Assembly: GCA_003248315.1 (NCBI GenBank)
Contig: QKWM01000001.1
Coordinates: 1,054,001 to 1,118,000 of the forward strand
Length of the DNA: 64,000 bases
Source of the DNA: Streptomyces sp. SW4
Lineage (GTDB): Bacteria; Actinomycetota; Actinomycetes; Streptomycetales; Streptomycetaceae
Direction of reading: 5' to 3'
Each line of letters begins with the position of its first letter. The first letter of the stretch is position 1. The notes under the pieces are model-generated. The model saw nothing but the letters and a program-made list of their open reading frames with translations. It ran no database searches and was not told the DNA's origin. Below, in pieces: positions 12,470-22,855 of the stretch. Made by a program: the position numbers and the translations under genes.

Positions 12470-12499
12470 GCCGGCGGGCGCGGGCGACCGCCCGCCGGC
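12470..12499. terminator. hairpin terminator between convergent genes
   Basis: Perfect 11-base arms GCCGGCGGGCG and CGCCCGCCGGC with an 8-base loop lie between the carboxypeptidase and P450 stop codons. There is no U-tract, which is usual for Streptomyces terminators. It can act on both strands. Confidence 0.6.
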
Positions 12500-13691
12500 T
12501 ACGGGACGAACCGCACGGGCAGGCTCCGCGGGCCGCGGATCATCAGCCCCGGACGCCAGGTGATCGCCGCCGGGTGGATGTCCAGGGCAAGGTGCTCGCA
12601 GCGTTCCAGCAGCGTCCTGATGGCGATGCGTGCCTCCAGGCGGGCCAGCGGAGCCCCCAGGCAGTAGTGGATCCCGTGGCCGAACGCCAGATGGCCGCGG
12701 GTGTCACGGGTGATGTCGAAGCGGTCGGGCTCGGGGAAGCGGGCCGGGTCGCGGTCGGCGTCGGCGAGGGCCACGAGGACGAGCTCGCCGCCCCGGGGAT
12801 CACCGTGTCGCCGATCGTCAGCGGCTCGGTGGTGAACCGGTACGTCGGGGTCTCCACGGGACCGTCGTAGCGGAGCATCTCCTCGACGGCGGAGTCGACG
12901 AGGGTGAGGTCGGCGCGCAGGGCGGCCAGCTGCTCGGGATGGGTGAGCAGGGCGAGGACGCCGTTGGAGATGAGGTTGACGGTGGTCTCGTGGCCCGCCA
13001 CCAGCAGCAGCCAGGCCATGCCGCGCAGTTCGTCGGCGGACAGCCGGTCGCCGTCGTCCGAACCGTGGATCAGCGCGCTCATGAGGTCGTCGCCGGGCTG
13101 CTGCCGCTTGCTCGACAGCAGCTCCTCCAGATACCGCGCCATGGACGTCGCGGCCGCCGTGCGGGTCTCGGGATCGGTGGCGCTGAGAGCGTCGTTCGAC
13201 CACGTCCGGAAGGACGCGCGGTCCAGGTCGGGCACGCCGAGGAGTTCGCAGATCACCGAGATGGGCAGCGGGAACGACAGGGCCTCGACGAGGTCGGCAC
13301 GCCCGTCGGGCGCGCTGAGCATCCGGTCCAGAAGCGTGTCCGTGGTCTTCTGGATGCCCGGCGCGAGTCCCTCGACCCGGCGGGCGGTGAACTCCCGGGC
13401 GACCAGCTTGCGCAGCCGCGTGTGGTCCGGCGGGTCGGCCCTGAGCATGTGAGGACCCGAGGAGATGGAACCGAGCGGAAGTGAAGGGGACGCCCTGGCC
13501 CAGTCCTTCGAGAGCGTCGGGTCGGTGAGCACGGCGCGCCCGGCCTCGTGACCGACCACGAGCCAGGCCTCCGCGTTCCCCTCCGGCATACGGATGCGGT
13601 GCACGGGACCCCGGGCCCGTAACCGGGCGTACACCGGGTACGGGTCGCGCGTGAAGGACTCGCCGAGCGCGGCGAGATCGACGATGCTCAT
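12499..13691 (-). CDS. cytochrome P450; 1 apparent frameshift
   Basis: About 397 residues, the size of soluble bacterial P450s. I-helix AGHETT, the ExxR in EEMLR, and the haem loop FGHGIHYCLGAPLAR are all visible. One base is lost near 12792 between the ExxR helix and the haem loop. ATG 13691 is preceded by AGGTGG. No ferredoxin or reductase is next to it. Neighbouring esterase and alcohol dehydrogenase genes suggest oxidation and hydrolysis of a small organic compound, but the substrate cannot be read from sequence. Confidence 0.92.
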
Positions 13692-13895
13692 GGGCTACCA
13701 CCTCACTGACGGCTCGCGGCGATGACCGACGGGTGGGGGCTCACGGCTCCCGCAAGGGGCCCCGCCTGCCGGCGGCGACTGCCCGCCGACTGTAATACGC
13801 GCCGTCCCCGGGCCGACCCGAATTTCCCGTGCGGAAGGCCGGGCACCGGTCGTTCTCGGCCACCGCACCGCCGGCCCCCGGACAGTGACGCCGTG

Positions 13896-14863
13896 TCAGG
13901 AGCCGAGGATCCGCGCCACCCAGGCGTTCCGTGCGGCTGCCATGGCGTGCGCGAGAGCCGTGTGGGGTGCGGTGAGGTCGAAGCCGTGGAAGCCGCCGGG
14001 CCACACATGCAGTTCGGCCTGGACACCGGCCGCCCACAGGGCGCTCGCGTAGGCGACGTCCTCGTCCCGGAAGACCTCCGCGGAACCGCAGTCGATGAAC
14101 GCCGGCGGCAGCCCGACAGGTCGGCCGCCCGTGCGGGAGCCGCGTAGACGGACACGTCGTCGGTGCCGCGCCGCTCACCCAGCAGCGCCGTCCACCCCAT
14201 CCGGTTGCTCTGCCGGTCCCACACACCGACACCGTCGAACTGGCCGCTCGACACGGTCCGGTCCCGGTCGTCCAGCATGGGATAGATCAGCACCTGCCCG
14301 ATCAGCGGCGGCCCCTTGCGGTCACGGGCCAGCAGGGCCGTACCGGCCGCCAGACCACCACCGGCGCTGGCGCCCGCGATCAGGATGCGGGCCGGGTCGA
14401 CACCGAGTTCGGCGGCGTGCCCGGCCATCCACAGCAGACCGGCGTAGCAGTCCTCGACCGGGTACGGGTCGGGGAACTCGGGCGCGAGACGGTACTCGAC
14501 CGTGACCAGAACGGCGTCGTGGTCCACCACCCAGGGGATGACGTGCTGGATCCCGGCGAAACGGTCGCCGGTCACCATGCCGCCGCCGTGCGTGTGGTAG
14601 ATCCCCGGGCCCAGGCCCTGGTGGCCCTCGCGGGTGATGACGCTGACGAGTATGTCGAGGCCGCGGTGGCCGGCGATGGTCACGTCGCGGACCGTCACGC
14701 CCATCGCCGCGAAGTCCTCGCCGGTCGGCTGGTACGGCGGGTTGGCGCGAACCGCCGGGATCATGTCCGCGGTGAACGTGAGCGGTGCTACGTCGGCCAT
14801 CTCGCCGAGCACGGCCTCCAGCTCCGGGTCGAACGGGGGACGGGGCAGGGGCGTCGCGGTCAT
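13896..14863 (-). CDS. HSL-family alpha/beta hydrolase, copy 1; 1 apparent frameshift
   Basis: Hormone-sensitive-lipase-type esterase of about 322 residues: oxyanion motif HTHGGGM, nucleophile GASAGG, Asp region IDCGSAEVFRDE, His in GGFHGFD. One base is lost near 14115, where this copy has GGG and the second copy (16509-17473) has GGGG. Bases 13974-14536 are otherwise identical to 16833-17395 in inverted orientation; outside that block the two proteins differ. Confidence 0.88.
13974..14536 (-). repeat. inverted duplicated block, copy 1 (563 bases)
   Basis: Reverse complement of 16833-17395. By eye the two are identical apart from one missing base in each, at different places: one G missing here near 14115 and one C missing in the other copy near 17090. 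The block spans the catalytic half of the two HSL esterases and stops abruptly at both edges. Confidence 0.85.
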
Positions 14864-15269
14864 GGGTTCTTTCCTTCGGTCGGGTCGGGCGGGCGGCTCG
14901 GGCCGGACACGGCAGGCCCTGCGCGGCCGGCGGGGCTGCCGGCGGCGGCGTGGCGGGCCGCTCGGTGAGCCGCGTCCATGGTGGGCAGGGCATGCCCGGG
15001 CGGGGCACCGCCGTTCGCCGCGGATGTCGGCGGATCGGCCCGCCGTTCGGGCGCTCCGCCGTGACCCGAGGGCTCTGCGGGGTGTTCCCGCCCCGGGTGC
15101 CGCCGGTGCGGGCGTCCCGGCCCCGGGTGCCGCCGGTCACACCATGCTCCCGCCTGCGCGAACGGCGGGCAGGATCCGTCGATCCCGCCGCGTCCGGCGG
15201 TGGGCCCGGGGCATCGGCGCACGCGACGATGACCGGCGACTCCGGTCCCGACAGAAATGGAGCGCAACG
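14864..15269. other. intergenic 406 bases, divergent esterase/dehydrogenase promoter region
   Basis: No supported gene. It should hold the divergent promoters of the esterase (minus) and the dehydrogenase (plus). The only clear structure is a two-copy direct repeat of CCCCGGGTGCCGCCGGT at 15091-15107 and 15121-15137, a 30-base period. Confidence 0.5.
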
Positions 15270-16321
15270 ATGAAGGCAGCACGGTTCTACGGCAAAGAGG
15301 ACCTCCGCATCGAGGAGGTGGCGGAGCCGTCCCCCGGGCCCGGGCAGGTGAAGCTCCGCAACGCCTACGCCGGCATCTGCGGCTCCGACCTGCACTTCTA
15401 CTTCTATCCCGAGTCGCTGCCGTTCCCCCTGGACAAGCCGCATCCGCTGACCGGCGCGACACTGCCGCAGATCCTCGGCCACGAGTTCTCCGGCACCGTC
15501 GTCGAGGTCGGCGAGGGGGTGACGGACGTGAGGGCCGGCGACCGCGGCGCGGTCTACCCGCTCGCGGTCTCCTGCGGCACCTGTGCGGCGTGCCGCAGGG
15601 GCCTGCCGTTCTCCTGCCCGCTGATGGGCTCGCTCGGATCGAACGTCACCGGCGGCGGCCTCGCGGAGTACGTCACCGTCGACGCGTCCCGGCTGCATGT
15701 GCTGCCGTCCGGTGTGGACCTGCGAATGGGAGCACTCGTCGAGCCGATGGCGGTGGCCTGGCACGCCGTCGCGCGCAGCGGCGTCGAACCGGGCGGCACG
15801 GCGCTCGTCGCGGGCGCCGGCCCGATCGGCATCGGTTCCTGGTTCGCGCTCAGGGCGCGCGGTGTGGACAGGGTGCTGGTGTCCGAGCCGAGCGCGGACC
15901 GCCGGGCGATCATGTCCGCCTTGGGGCGCAGGTCGTGGACCCGGTGAACGAGGACCTTCCGGCCGCCATCGCCTCGCTCACCCATGGCGACGGCGTGGAT
16001 GTCGCGGTGGACGCCGCGGGCGCGGGCCCGGCACTCACCTCCGCGCTGGCGGGCCTCGCCCCCGGCGGCCGGCTCGTGGTCCCCGCGCTGCACGAGCACC
16101 CCACCCAGCTCCAGCCCACGCGTCTCATGATGACCGAGACGGAGATCGTCGGCGCGGTCGGATACCGGCCCGCCGAGTTCGACCAGGTCATCGCGGCCAT
16201 GGCCGACGGCTTCTACGACACCACCGGCTGGGTGCAGGAAGTGCCTCTGGAGGGCGTGTTCGACGCCCTCCGTTCGCTGCGCGGCGGCAGCGGCGGGAAG
16301 GTCCTGCTGAAGGTGGGCTGA
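15270..16321 (+). CDS. zinc-dependent alcohol dehydrogenase (butanediol/sorbitol type); 1 apparent frameshift
   Basis: Medium-chain dehydrogenase of about 350 residues. Catalytic zinc site GICGSD and GHEFSG, structural-zinc cysteines C-x2-C-x7-C in SCGTCAACRRGLPFSC, and NAD site AGAGPIG are present. One base is lost near 15923. The pattern fits (R,R)-butanediol or polyol dehydrogenases. It lies between the two inverted esterase copies and is transcribed with the second. Confidence 0.88.
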
Positions 16322-16508
16322 ACCCTCCCCCAGCCCGGTACGGGCGGTCGCGCCGGCGCCGTCCGTACCCGGCCCGGTGCCGTGGCCGGAGGTGCCCGCG
16401 CACGGCGGAGCCCGGGGGCGGGTACGGCACCGTGCGGCCCTTGCCGCGATGCCCGCGCAGGACGATGGATACGACGCCGCGCCCCGCGGCGCAGCCGAAG
16501 GAGTCCCG

Positions 16509-17473
16509 ATGGCCGTGAACCTGCCGCGACCGCCGTTCGACCCGGAACTGGAGGCCGTCCTCGCGATCCTCGCCGACCGGATCCCGCCGTCCCTCACCGG
16601 CGAGATGATCCCCGGCCTGCGCCAGGCCGCACCGGCGGGCGTCGCCGACGACGCCCTGGAGGCCGCCGGCCTGACGCGGCGGGACGTCACCGTCCCGGGA
16701 CACCGGGGCGACGCCATCACCCTCTCGGTGATCACCCATCGCGATCACCGGGGCGCCGGTCCGGGGATCTACCACACGCACGGCGGCGGCATGGTCGCCG
16801 GGCACCGCTTCTCCGGCCTGCTCCAGGTTCTTCCCTGGGTGGTGGACCACGACGCCGTTCTGGTCACGGTCGAGTACCGTCTCGCGCCCGAGTTCCCCGA
16901 CCCGTACCCGGTCGAGGACTGCTACGCCGGTCTGCTGTGGATGGCCGGGCACGCCGCCGAACTCGGTGTCGACCCGGCCCGCATCCTGATCGCGGGCGCC
17001 AGCGCCGGTGGTGGTCTGGCGGCCGGTACGGCCCTGCTGGCCCGTGACCGCAAGGGGCCGCCGCTGATCGGGCAGGTGCTGATCTATCCATGCTGGACGA
17101 CCGGGACCGGACCGTGTCGAGCGGCCAGTTCGACGGTGTCGGTGTGTGGGACCGGCAGAGCAACCGGATGGGGTGGACGGCGCTGCTGGGTGAGCGGCGC
17201 GGCACCGACGACGTGTCCGTCTACGCGGCTCCCGCACGGGCGGCCGACCTGTCGGGGCTGCCGCCGGCGTTCATCGACTGCGGTTCCGCGGAGGTCTTCC
17301 GGGACGAGGACGTCGCCTACGCGAGCGCCCTGTGGGCGGCCGGTGTCCAGGCCGAACTGCATGTGTGGCCCGGCGGCTTCCACGGCTTCGACCTCGCCGC
17401 ACCCGACAGCGCCCTGGGACGGGCGATGCTCGACGCCCGCCGCGCCTGGGTCGCGCGGCTGCTCACGGCCTGA
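16509..17473 (+). CDS. HSL-family alpha/beta hydrolase, copy 2; 1 apparent frameshift
   Basis: About 321 residues with the same catalytic motifs as copy 1 (HTHGGGM, GASAGG, GGFHGFD). One C is missing at about 17090 (GATCTATCCATG here, GATCTATCCCATG in the other copy), which breaks the frame in IYPMLDDRD. The N-terminal 108 residues and the C-terminal 26 differ from copy 1, but the middle is identical at DNA level, which suggests gene conversion or a recent partial duplication. Confidence 0.88.
16833..17395 (+). repeat. inverted duplicated block, copy 2 (563 bases)
   Basis: Partner of 13974-14536; see that entry. The spacer of about 2.3 kb contains the alcohol dehydrogenase. No transposase or terminal repeats flank either copy. 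Confidence 0.85.
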
Positions 17474-17528
17474 TCCGGCCGGGCAGAGGGGCCGGCGGTA
17501 GACTGGCTGTCCGAGCGAGGGAGGGCAG

Positions 17529-18528
17529 ATGCAGGAACTCCTCGGACGGCTCACCGCCCTCGATCCCGAGGCCGGCGAGAGCCTCAAGGTCGTCTCGTAC
17601 TTCGACACGCTGGTCACCGCGGGCGCCGGACTCGACGCCCTGCTGCGCGGGGCGGCCGCACTCTCCGGAGCCGTCGCGGGGGCCGACCGGCGCGGGCGGA
17701 TCAGCCGCCGCGCCCCCGACGGCCGGGAGCCGCAGACGGAGCCGCAGGCCCGGTCGCCGCAGCGTACGTGCTCGGTCGGATCCGTGTGGCTGGAGCGCGC
17801 CGGCGCCCTTCACGCCAACGACGAGATGATCGTCGAACGCCTGGCGCTGTCGCTCGACCTCATCGAGGCGCGCCGCAGCCCCGTCAGCGACCTCGAGATC
17901 GTCATCGACCCGGCGCGCACCGCCGCCGAGCGGACCACGGCGCTGGCGAAACTGCACCTCGTGCCGGGATCCCGGATCCGGATCGTGGCGACCCGCCCCG
18001 ACACCCCCGCCACCACGGCGGCGTCCGCCGTCGTGCCACCAGGTACGGGATCGTACGGGCGACCCTGTGCCGCACCTAGCAGGAGCCCCGTCACGGCCCG
18101 CGGGGCTCGGCCAGTGGGTACGAGCCGACCAGGCGCCCGACTCCTGGGACGGCGCCGTGATCGCGCTGCGGCTCACCGACACGTCGGACCCCGTCGTCGA
18201 CGCGACCGACCTGGGCGCTCTGCTGCTGCTCGCCCGGGCGCACGACCCGCGGGAGCCGCACGAGGACATCCGGGCGCTCGCCCGCCTGGACGCCCGCTCC
18301 ACGCAGGTGCTGCGGGCACTGGTCGAAGCGGACAGTCTCCGGTCCGCGGCCGCCCGGCTCGGCATGCACCACTCCACCCTCCAGGCCCGGCACGACGCAC
18401 TGACGCGTGACCTCGGATACGACCCGCGCACCGCCTCGGGCAAGGCCCGCTACGCGGCCGCCGAGTTCCTGCTGCGCCTCACCGACCTGCGCCCGCCGCC
18501 CCGCGCCGGCTCCGCCCGCACGCCGTGA
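17529..18528 (+). CDS. PucR-type helix-turn-helix regulator; 2 apparent frameshifts
   Basis: About 333 residues. The C-terminal HTH_30-type domain reads VLRALVEADSLRSAAARLGMHHSTLQARHDAL, the hallmark of PucR/CdaR-like regulators; the N-terminal part is a GAF/sensor-like region with no clear ligand motif. Losses lie near 18038 and 18085. It starts 56 bases after the esterase on the same strand and may control that cluster. Confidence 0.78.
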
Positions 18529-18593
18529 ACGGCGACCGCTGAAACGCCGCCGTCTCCCACGGCCGCCCCACGGCCCCGGCCTCCTCAGGGCCG

Positions 18594-18641
18594 GCCCGGC
18601 CGGGGCGCCGAGGCGTGCACGTCCTCGCACCCCGGCCGGGC
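18594..18641. terminator. strong bidirectional hairpin terminator
   Basis: Perfect 12-base arms GCCCGGCCGGGG and CCCCGGCCGGGC, with a second short stem (CGAGG/CCTCG) in the 24-base loop. It sits between the convergent PucR and MFS genes. Confidence 0.75.
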
Positions 18642-18655
18642 GGGTTCGCCACGTC

Positions 18656-20246
18656 TCAGTGACGGGCCGCCTCGGGATTGCGCCGTACGCCTACGACGGC
18701 GAGCAGCGCGCCGAGCACGCACAGGACGCCGGAGACCAGCGCGGCCCGTGGACACCGTTCATGAACGCCTGGTGGCTGCCCTCGACGACCGCCGACGTGA
18801 ACGAGGCGGGCATGTCGCCGGAGACCGGGGCGACCCCCATGGCCACCGCGTCCTTCGCCTCCGCCAGGCCCCGGGCCCCGCCGGCGGGCACGCCGGAGGC
18901 GACCAGTTCTTCCGTCAGGGTCGCGCCGACCCGGCTGCTGATCAGGGAGATCAGGACGGACGTGCCGAGCGCGCCGCCGACCTGGAGGGCGGTGGCCTGC
19001 AGGCCACCGGCGACGCCGCCGTCCCTGACCGGCGCGTTGCCGACGATGGCCTCGGAGGAGGAGGCCATGACCATGCCGACGCCGAGGCCGAGCGCGATGA
19101 ACGGGGGCCACATCACGGCGTAGGAGGAGTGCGCGTCCCAGCCGGTCATCGTGAAGCAGGCCACGGCCTGGAGGGCCATGCCGAGCGGCATCGTCAGGCG
19201 CGGGCCGAACCTGTCGGTGAGTGCCGCGCCCAGCGGGGAGGCGACGACGGAGGCGAGGCTGAGCGGCAGTGTGCGCACGCCGGCCTCGACCGGGGTGAAG
19301 CCCCGGACGTTCTGCAGGTACAGCATCACGAAGAAGATCACGCCGAGAAGGACGAAGAAGTTCAGGGCGGTGATGACGGTGCCGATGGTCAGCGCGGGGT
19401 TACGGAAGAGGCGCATGGGCAGCAGCGGGTGCGCCGCGCGGCTCTCGTACCAGCCGAAGAGCAGCAGGACCACGACGCCCGCGCCGATGGCGCCCAGGGT
19501 GCCGGCCGAGGTCCAGCCCCACGTCTCGCCCTTGACGACGCCGAAGACGACGGCGAGCAGGCCGAGCGCGAGCATGACGACGCCGGGGACGTCGAACCTC
19601 TCCCGCGCCGCCGCGGTGTTCCTGCTCTGCGGCAGGACCGCGATGCTGAAGACGAGCGCGACCACGCCGATGGGGGCGTTGATGTAGAAGACCGACTCCC
19701 AATTGACGTGTTCGACGAGCAGGCCGCCCACGATCGGCCCGAGTGCCGTCGAGACCGACGACACCATGGCCCAGATGCCCACGGCCATGCCGAACTTCCT
19801 CGGCGGGAAGACGGCGCGCAGCATGCCGAGGGTGTTGGGCATCAGCAGCGCCCCGAAGAAGCCCTGGAAGGCGCGGAAGACGATGACGCCCTCGATGGAC
19901 CCCGCGAGGCCGATGGCGACGGAGGCGAGAGTGAAGCCGGCGACGCCGACCAGGTAGAAGGTGCGGCGGCCGAAGCGGTCACCGAGCTTGCCGCCCAGGA
20001 TGAGGGCGGCGGCGAGGGCGAGCAGATAGGCGTTGGTGACCCACTGCAGATCGGCGGTGGAGGCGTTCAGGTCGCGGCCGATCTCCGGGTTGGCGATCGA
20101 GACGACCGAGCCGTCGAGGCCGACCATGAACAGGCCGAAGGCGACGGCGATCAGGGTGAGCCAGGGGTTGGCCCGGCGGCCGCGCGGCTCGGCCGGGGAC
20201 GCCGGGCGGGCGGGCGGGCAGGGGGGTTCGATACTTCGCAGGACAT
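18656..20246 (-). CDS. DHA2-family (EmrB/QacA) multidrug MFS transporter; 2 apparent frameshifts
   Basis: About 530 residues with many hydrophobic segments consistent with 14 helices. The first helix region has FGLFMVGLDGSVVSIANP, motif A is GGKLGDRFGRRT, and QWVTNAYLL is typical of QacA/EmrB pumps. Losses lie near 20190 and 18750. The start is taken as ATG 20246, which gives a proline-rich N-terminus. The MarR gene upstream on the same strand is its likely repressor. Confidence 0.9.
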
Positions 20247-20417
20247 GACGTGTGAGTCCTTGGATCAGGCTTACGGGAAGGCGGTGGCGGGCGGCTGCGC
20301 CGGTCCGCGCAGGACGACCGGCCGTGTCCGGGCGCGGGTGCGCCCGGACACGGCCGGAGGAGAAGGCGGGAGCGGGACGTCGCCGTCGTCGCGTACAGGC
20401 CGGGCCTGGACGCGCGA

Positions 20418-20891
20418 TCAGCCGGTGGCCGGGTGAAGGCGCTCGTTCAGCTCCTGGAGAGAGGACAGCGCCGAGCCGAGGGCGTCGAGTTCGCCGTCGG
20501 TCATGGTGCGCAGCACCCGGGCGACCTGGTCGCTCATGAGGTGCTGGACTTCCGTGAGCTGCTGCCGGGCGGCCGCGGTGAGGTGCAGATGCGCGATGCG
20601 CTTGTCCTGCGGGTCCTGCCGGCGCTCCAGCAGTCCCTGTTCGGTCAACTGCGTGACCAGGGCGCTGACGTTGTTGGGCTTCATCAGCAGAGCCCGCGCC
20701 GCCCGGCGAACGGTGACACCGTCATGGGCCTCGACGTGACGCAGCAGCGCGAGCTGCGCCTCCGGCGGCTTCGGGTGCGGAAACTCCGGGGCGATCTGCC
20801 GCTCCAGGGCCCGGGCCAGCGCGGGCAGGCACGCCGCGAGCCCGGTGGCTACACGGTCGATGTCCTGGGCGGACGCGCTGGTCTGCGGCAT
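20418..20891 (-). CDS. MarR-family regulator
   Basis: Intact, 157 residues. The winged helix reads VTVRRAARALLMKPNNVSAL followed by GLLERRQDPQDKR, the usual MarR recognition helix and wing. It lies directly upstream of the efflux pump gene on the same strand and has a large palindrome 17 bases before its start, so it probably represses itself and the pump. Confidence 0.93.
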   Translation of the reverse strand: MPQTSASAQDIDRVATGLAACLPALARALERQIAPEFPHPKPPEAQLALLRHVEAHDGVTVRRAARALLMKPNNVSALVTQLTEQGLLERRQDPQDKRIAHLHLTAAARQQLTEVQHLMSDQVARVLRTMTDGELDALGSALSSLQELNERLHPATG

Positions 20892-20908
20892 ACGGACAGT
20901 TTAGGTCC

Positions 20909-20942
20909 GCGGATATAGGTATGTCAAAATACCTATATCCGC
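20909..20942. promoter_or_regulatory. palindromic operator before marR
   Basis: Perfect 13-base arms GCGGATATAGGTA and TACCTATATCCGC around an 8-base centre (TGTCAAAA); the arms extend to 16 bases with one mismatch. It is strikingly AT-rich for this genome and lies 17 bases upstream of the marR start, as expected for an autoregulated MarR site. Confidence 0.75.
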
Positions 20943-21011
20943 AGAGTGGCCCCCGGCCGCTCGCTCGCCGCCGTCGTCGCGCGACGGGAGCCGGCAGGGC
21001 GCGCCGGCCCG

Positions 21012-21926
21012 CTACTCGTCGGGCAGACGTTCCAGGACGCCCGCCACATCGGTGCGGCGCGCGACCTCCACCAGGGCCCGCGCCATGACGGACCCCGGCT
21101 CCCGGGCCGCGACCACGAGCCCGACCGGCACCGACCGGTCGGGCTCGCACATCGGGACCGCGCGCATACCGCGCGGCACCCCGAAGACATGCAGCCACGT
21201 GTGCGGTACGACGCTGGCCCACCGCCCCGCCCGGACATGGGCGAAGAGCGCCGCGACGGAGTCCGTCTCGACCCGGGCGAGGCCGCACCCCCGCCTCGGT
21301 GAACACCTCGTCGAGGATCCGGCGCCCGTGCATCGCCTCCGTCAGCAGGCACAGCGGCAGCCGGGCCACGTCCGCCCAGGTCGCCGAGTCGCCGAAACCG
21401 AGGCTGTCGGCGGCGTCCGTGAGCAGCACGTACCGCTCCTGGTACAACGGCACCGCCCGGAAGCTCTCCGGCAGGTCCGGGCGCAGATACGTGACCCCCG
21501 CGTCGAGCTCGAAGTCCCGCAGCTGCCGCAGGATGTCCTCCGACTGCAGGTCGGCGACCACCTCCACGGTGACCAGCGGGTGCTGTGCGCACAACGGCGA
21601 GGTCAGCTGGGCGACCGCGCCGGACGCCGTGGGCACCGCGCCGATCCGCAAGCGACCGCTCAGCCCGCTGCGCAGTGCGCTGACCTCGGCCTTGAGAGCG
21701 TCCCGGTCGGCGAGGACCCGCTGCGCCCACACCACGACGCGCTCGCCCTCGGGGTCAGCCCCTCGTAGGTGCGCCCGCGTCTGACCAGCGGCACGCCGAG
21801 TTCGTCCTCGAGTTTGCGGACGGCCTCGGACAGGGCGGGCTGGGAGACGCGGCAGGCCTGGGCGGCGCGGGCGAAATGCCGCTCCCGCGACAGTGCCACC
21901 AGGTACTCGAGTTGACGGAACAGCAC
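21012..21926 (-). CDS. LysR-family regulator of the formate dehydrogenase locus; frameshifted
   Basis: About 305 residues. The LysR helix-turn-helix is clear ([20 protein letters not shown], then [12 protein letters not shown]). The effector domain follows ([20 protein letters not shown]). Apparent losses lie near 21757 and two near 21285. The start is GTG 21926, one base after the fdhD stop on the same strand, so it ends the operon fdhF-fdhD-lysR. Control of that operon is inferred. Confidence 0.85.
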
Positions 21927-21927
21927 G

Positions 21928-22800
21928 TCACGGACCTACCCCACCTCCGGCGGACACGTCAATCGACGCGTCCGGCGAGCCCCGGAGCCGTTCCGCCCCG
22001 GTGTACACGTTCATCGACGCGCCCCGCAGGAACCCGACCAGCGTCAGCCCGCTCTCCGCGGCCAGGTCCACCGCCAGCGACGACGGGGCCGAGACGGCCG
22101 CGAGCATCGGAACCCCCGCCATCACCGCCTTCTGCACCAGCTCGAACGACGCCCGGCCGCTGACCATCAGCACCGTGCCGCGCAGCGGCAGCATCCCCTC
22201 CCGGAGGGCGTGCCCGACGACCTTGTCCACGGCGTTGTGCCGGCCGACGTCCTCCCGCAGGCACAGCAGGCCGCCGTCGGCGGTGAAGAGCCCGGCGGCG
22301 TGCAGCCCGCCGGTGCTGTCGAACACCCGCTGCGCCGCCCGGAGCCGGTCCGGCAGTGCCGTCAGCACGTCCGGCCCGACCCGCACCGGGTCCTCGGCGA
22401 CCGACCAGGCGGCCGCCGTGCGCACCGCGTCCAGGCCGCTCTTGCCGCACAGTCCGCAGGACGAGGTGGTGTAGAAGTTCCGCTCCAGCGAGACGTCCGG
22501 TGCCGGCACCCCCCTGGCCAGGACGACGTCCACGATGTTGTACGTGTTGCTTCCCTCCGGGGTGGCCCCCGCGCAGTACCGGATGCCCGCCACCTCCCGT
22601 GCCGCGTGGACGACGCCCTCGCTCACCAGGAACCCGGCCGCCAGGTCGAAGTCGTCGCCCGGCGTGCGCATCGTCACGGCCATCGGACGCCCGCCGACCC
22701 GGATCTCCATCGGCTCCTCGGCGGCCAGTGTGTCCGGCCGCCAGGAGGCCACGCCGTCCCGGACGCGCAGCACACGCCGCCGGGCGGTCACGCGTCCCAT
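21928..22800 (-). CDS. fdhD: formate dehydrogenase sulphurtransferase FdhD, second copy
   Basis: Intact, 290 residues, with [25 protein letters not shown] and [19 protein letters not shown] 22800 has GGAG upstream; the reading frame open further upstream is not needed. It is clearly paralogous to the copy at 5731-6602. The gap to the fdhF-like gene upstream is 55 bases, which fits its role in sulphurating that enzyme's cofactor. Confidence 0.96.
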   Translation of the reverse strand: MGRVTARRRVLRVRDGVASWRPDTLAAEEPMEIRVGGRPMAVTMRTPGDDFDLAAGFLVSEGVVHAAREVAGIRYCAGATPEGSNTYNIVDVVLARGVPAPDVSLERNFYTTSSCGLCGKSGLDAVRTAAAWSVAEDPVRVGPDVLTALPDRLRAAQRVFDSTGGLHAAGLFTADGGLLCLREDVGRHNAVDKVVGHALREGMLPLRGTVLMVSGRASFELVQKAVMAGVPMLAAVSAPSSLAVDLAAESGLTLVGFLRGASMNVYTGAERLRGSPDASIDVSAGGGVGP

Positions 22801-22855
22801 GCGCCGCTCCTCGCCTGTGTCTCCGGCGGCCGTGCCCGCGCAGGGTCCTGCCGGC

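Noticed and set aside
13974..17395. Insertion sequence or composite transposon from the inverted blocks
   Set aside because: The repeated DNA is esterase coding sequence; there is no transposase, terminal inverted repeat or target duplication.
20215..20240. tRNA T-arm-like GGTTCGATAC
   Set aside because: No acceptor, D or anticodon stems around it; it lies in the N-terminal part of the MFS gene.
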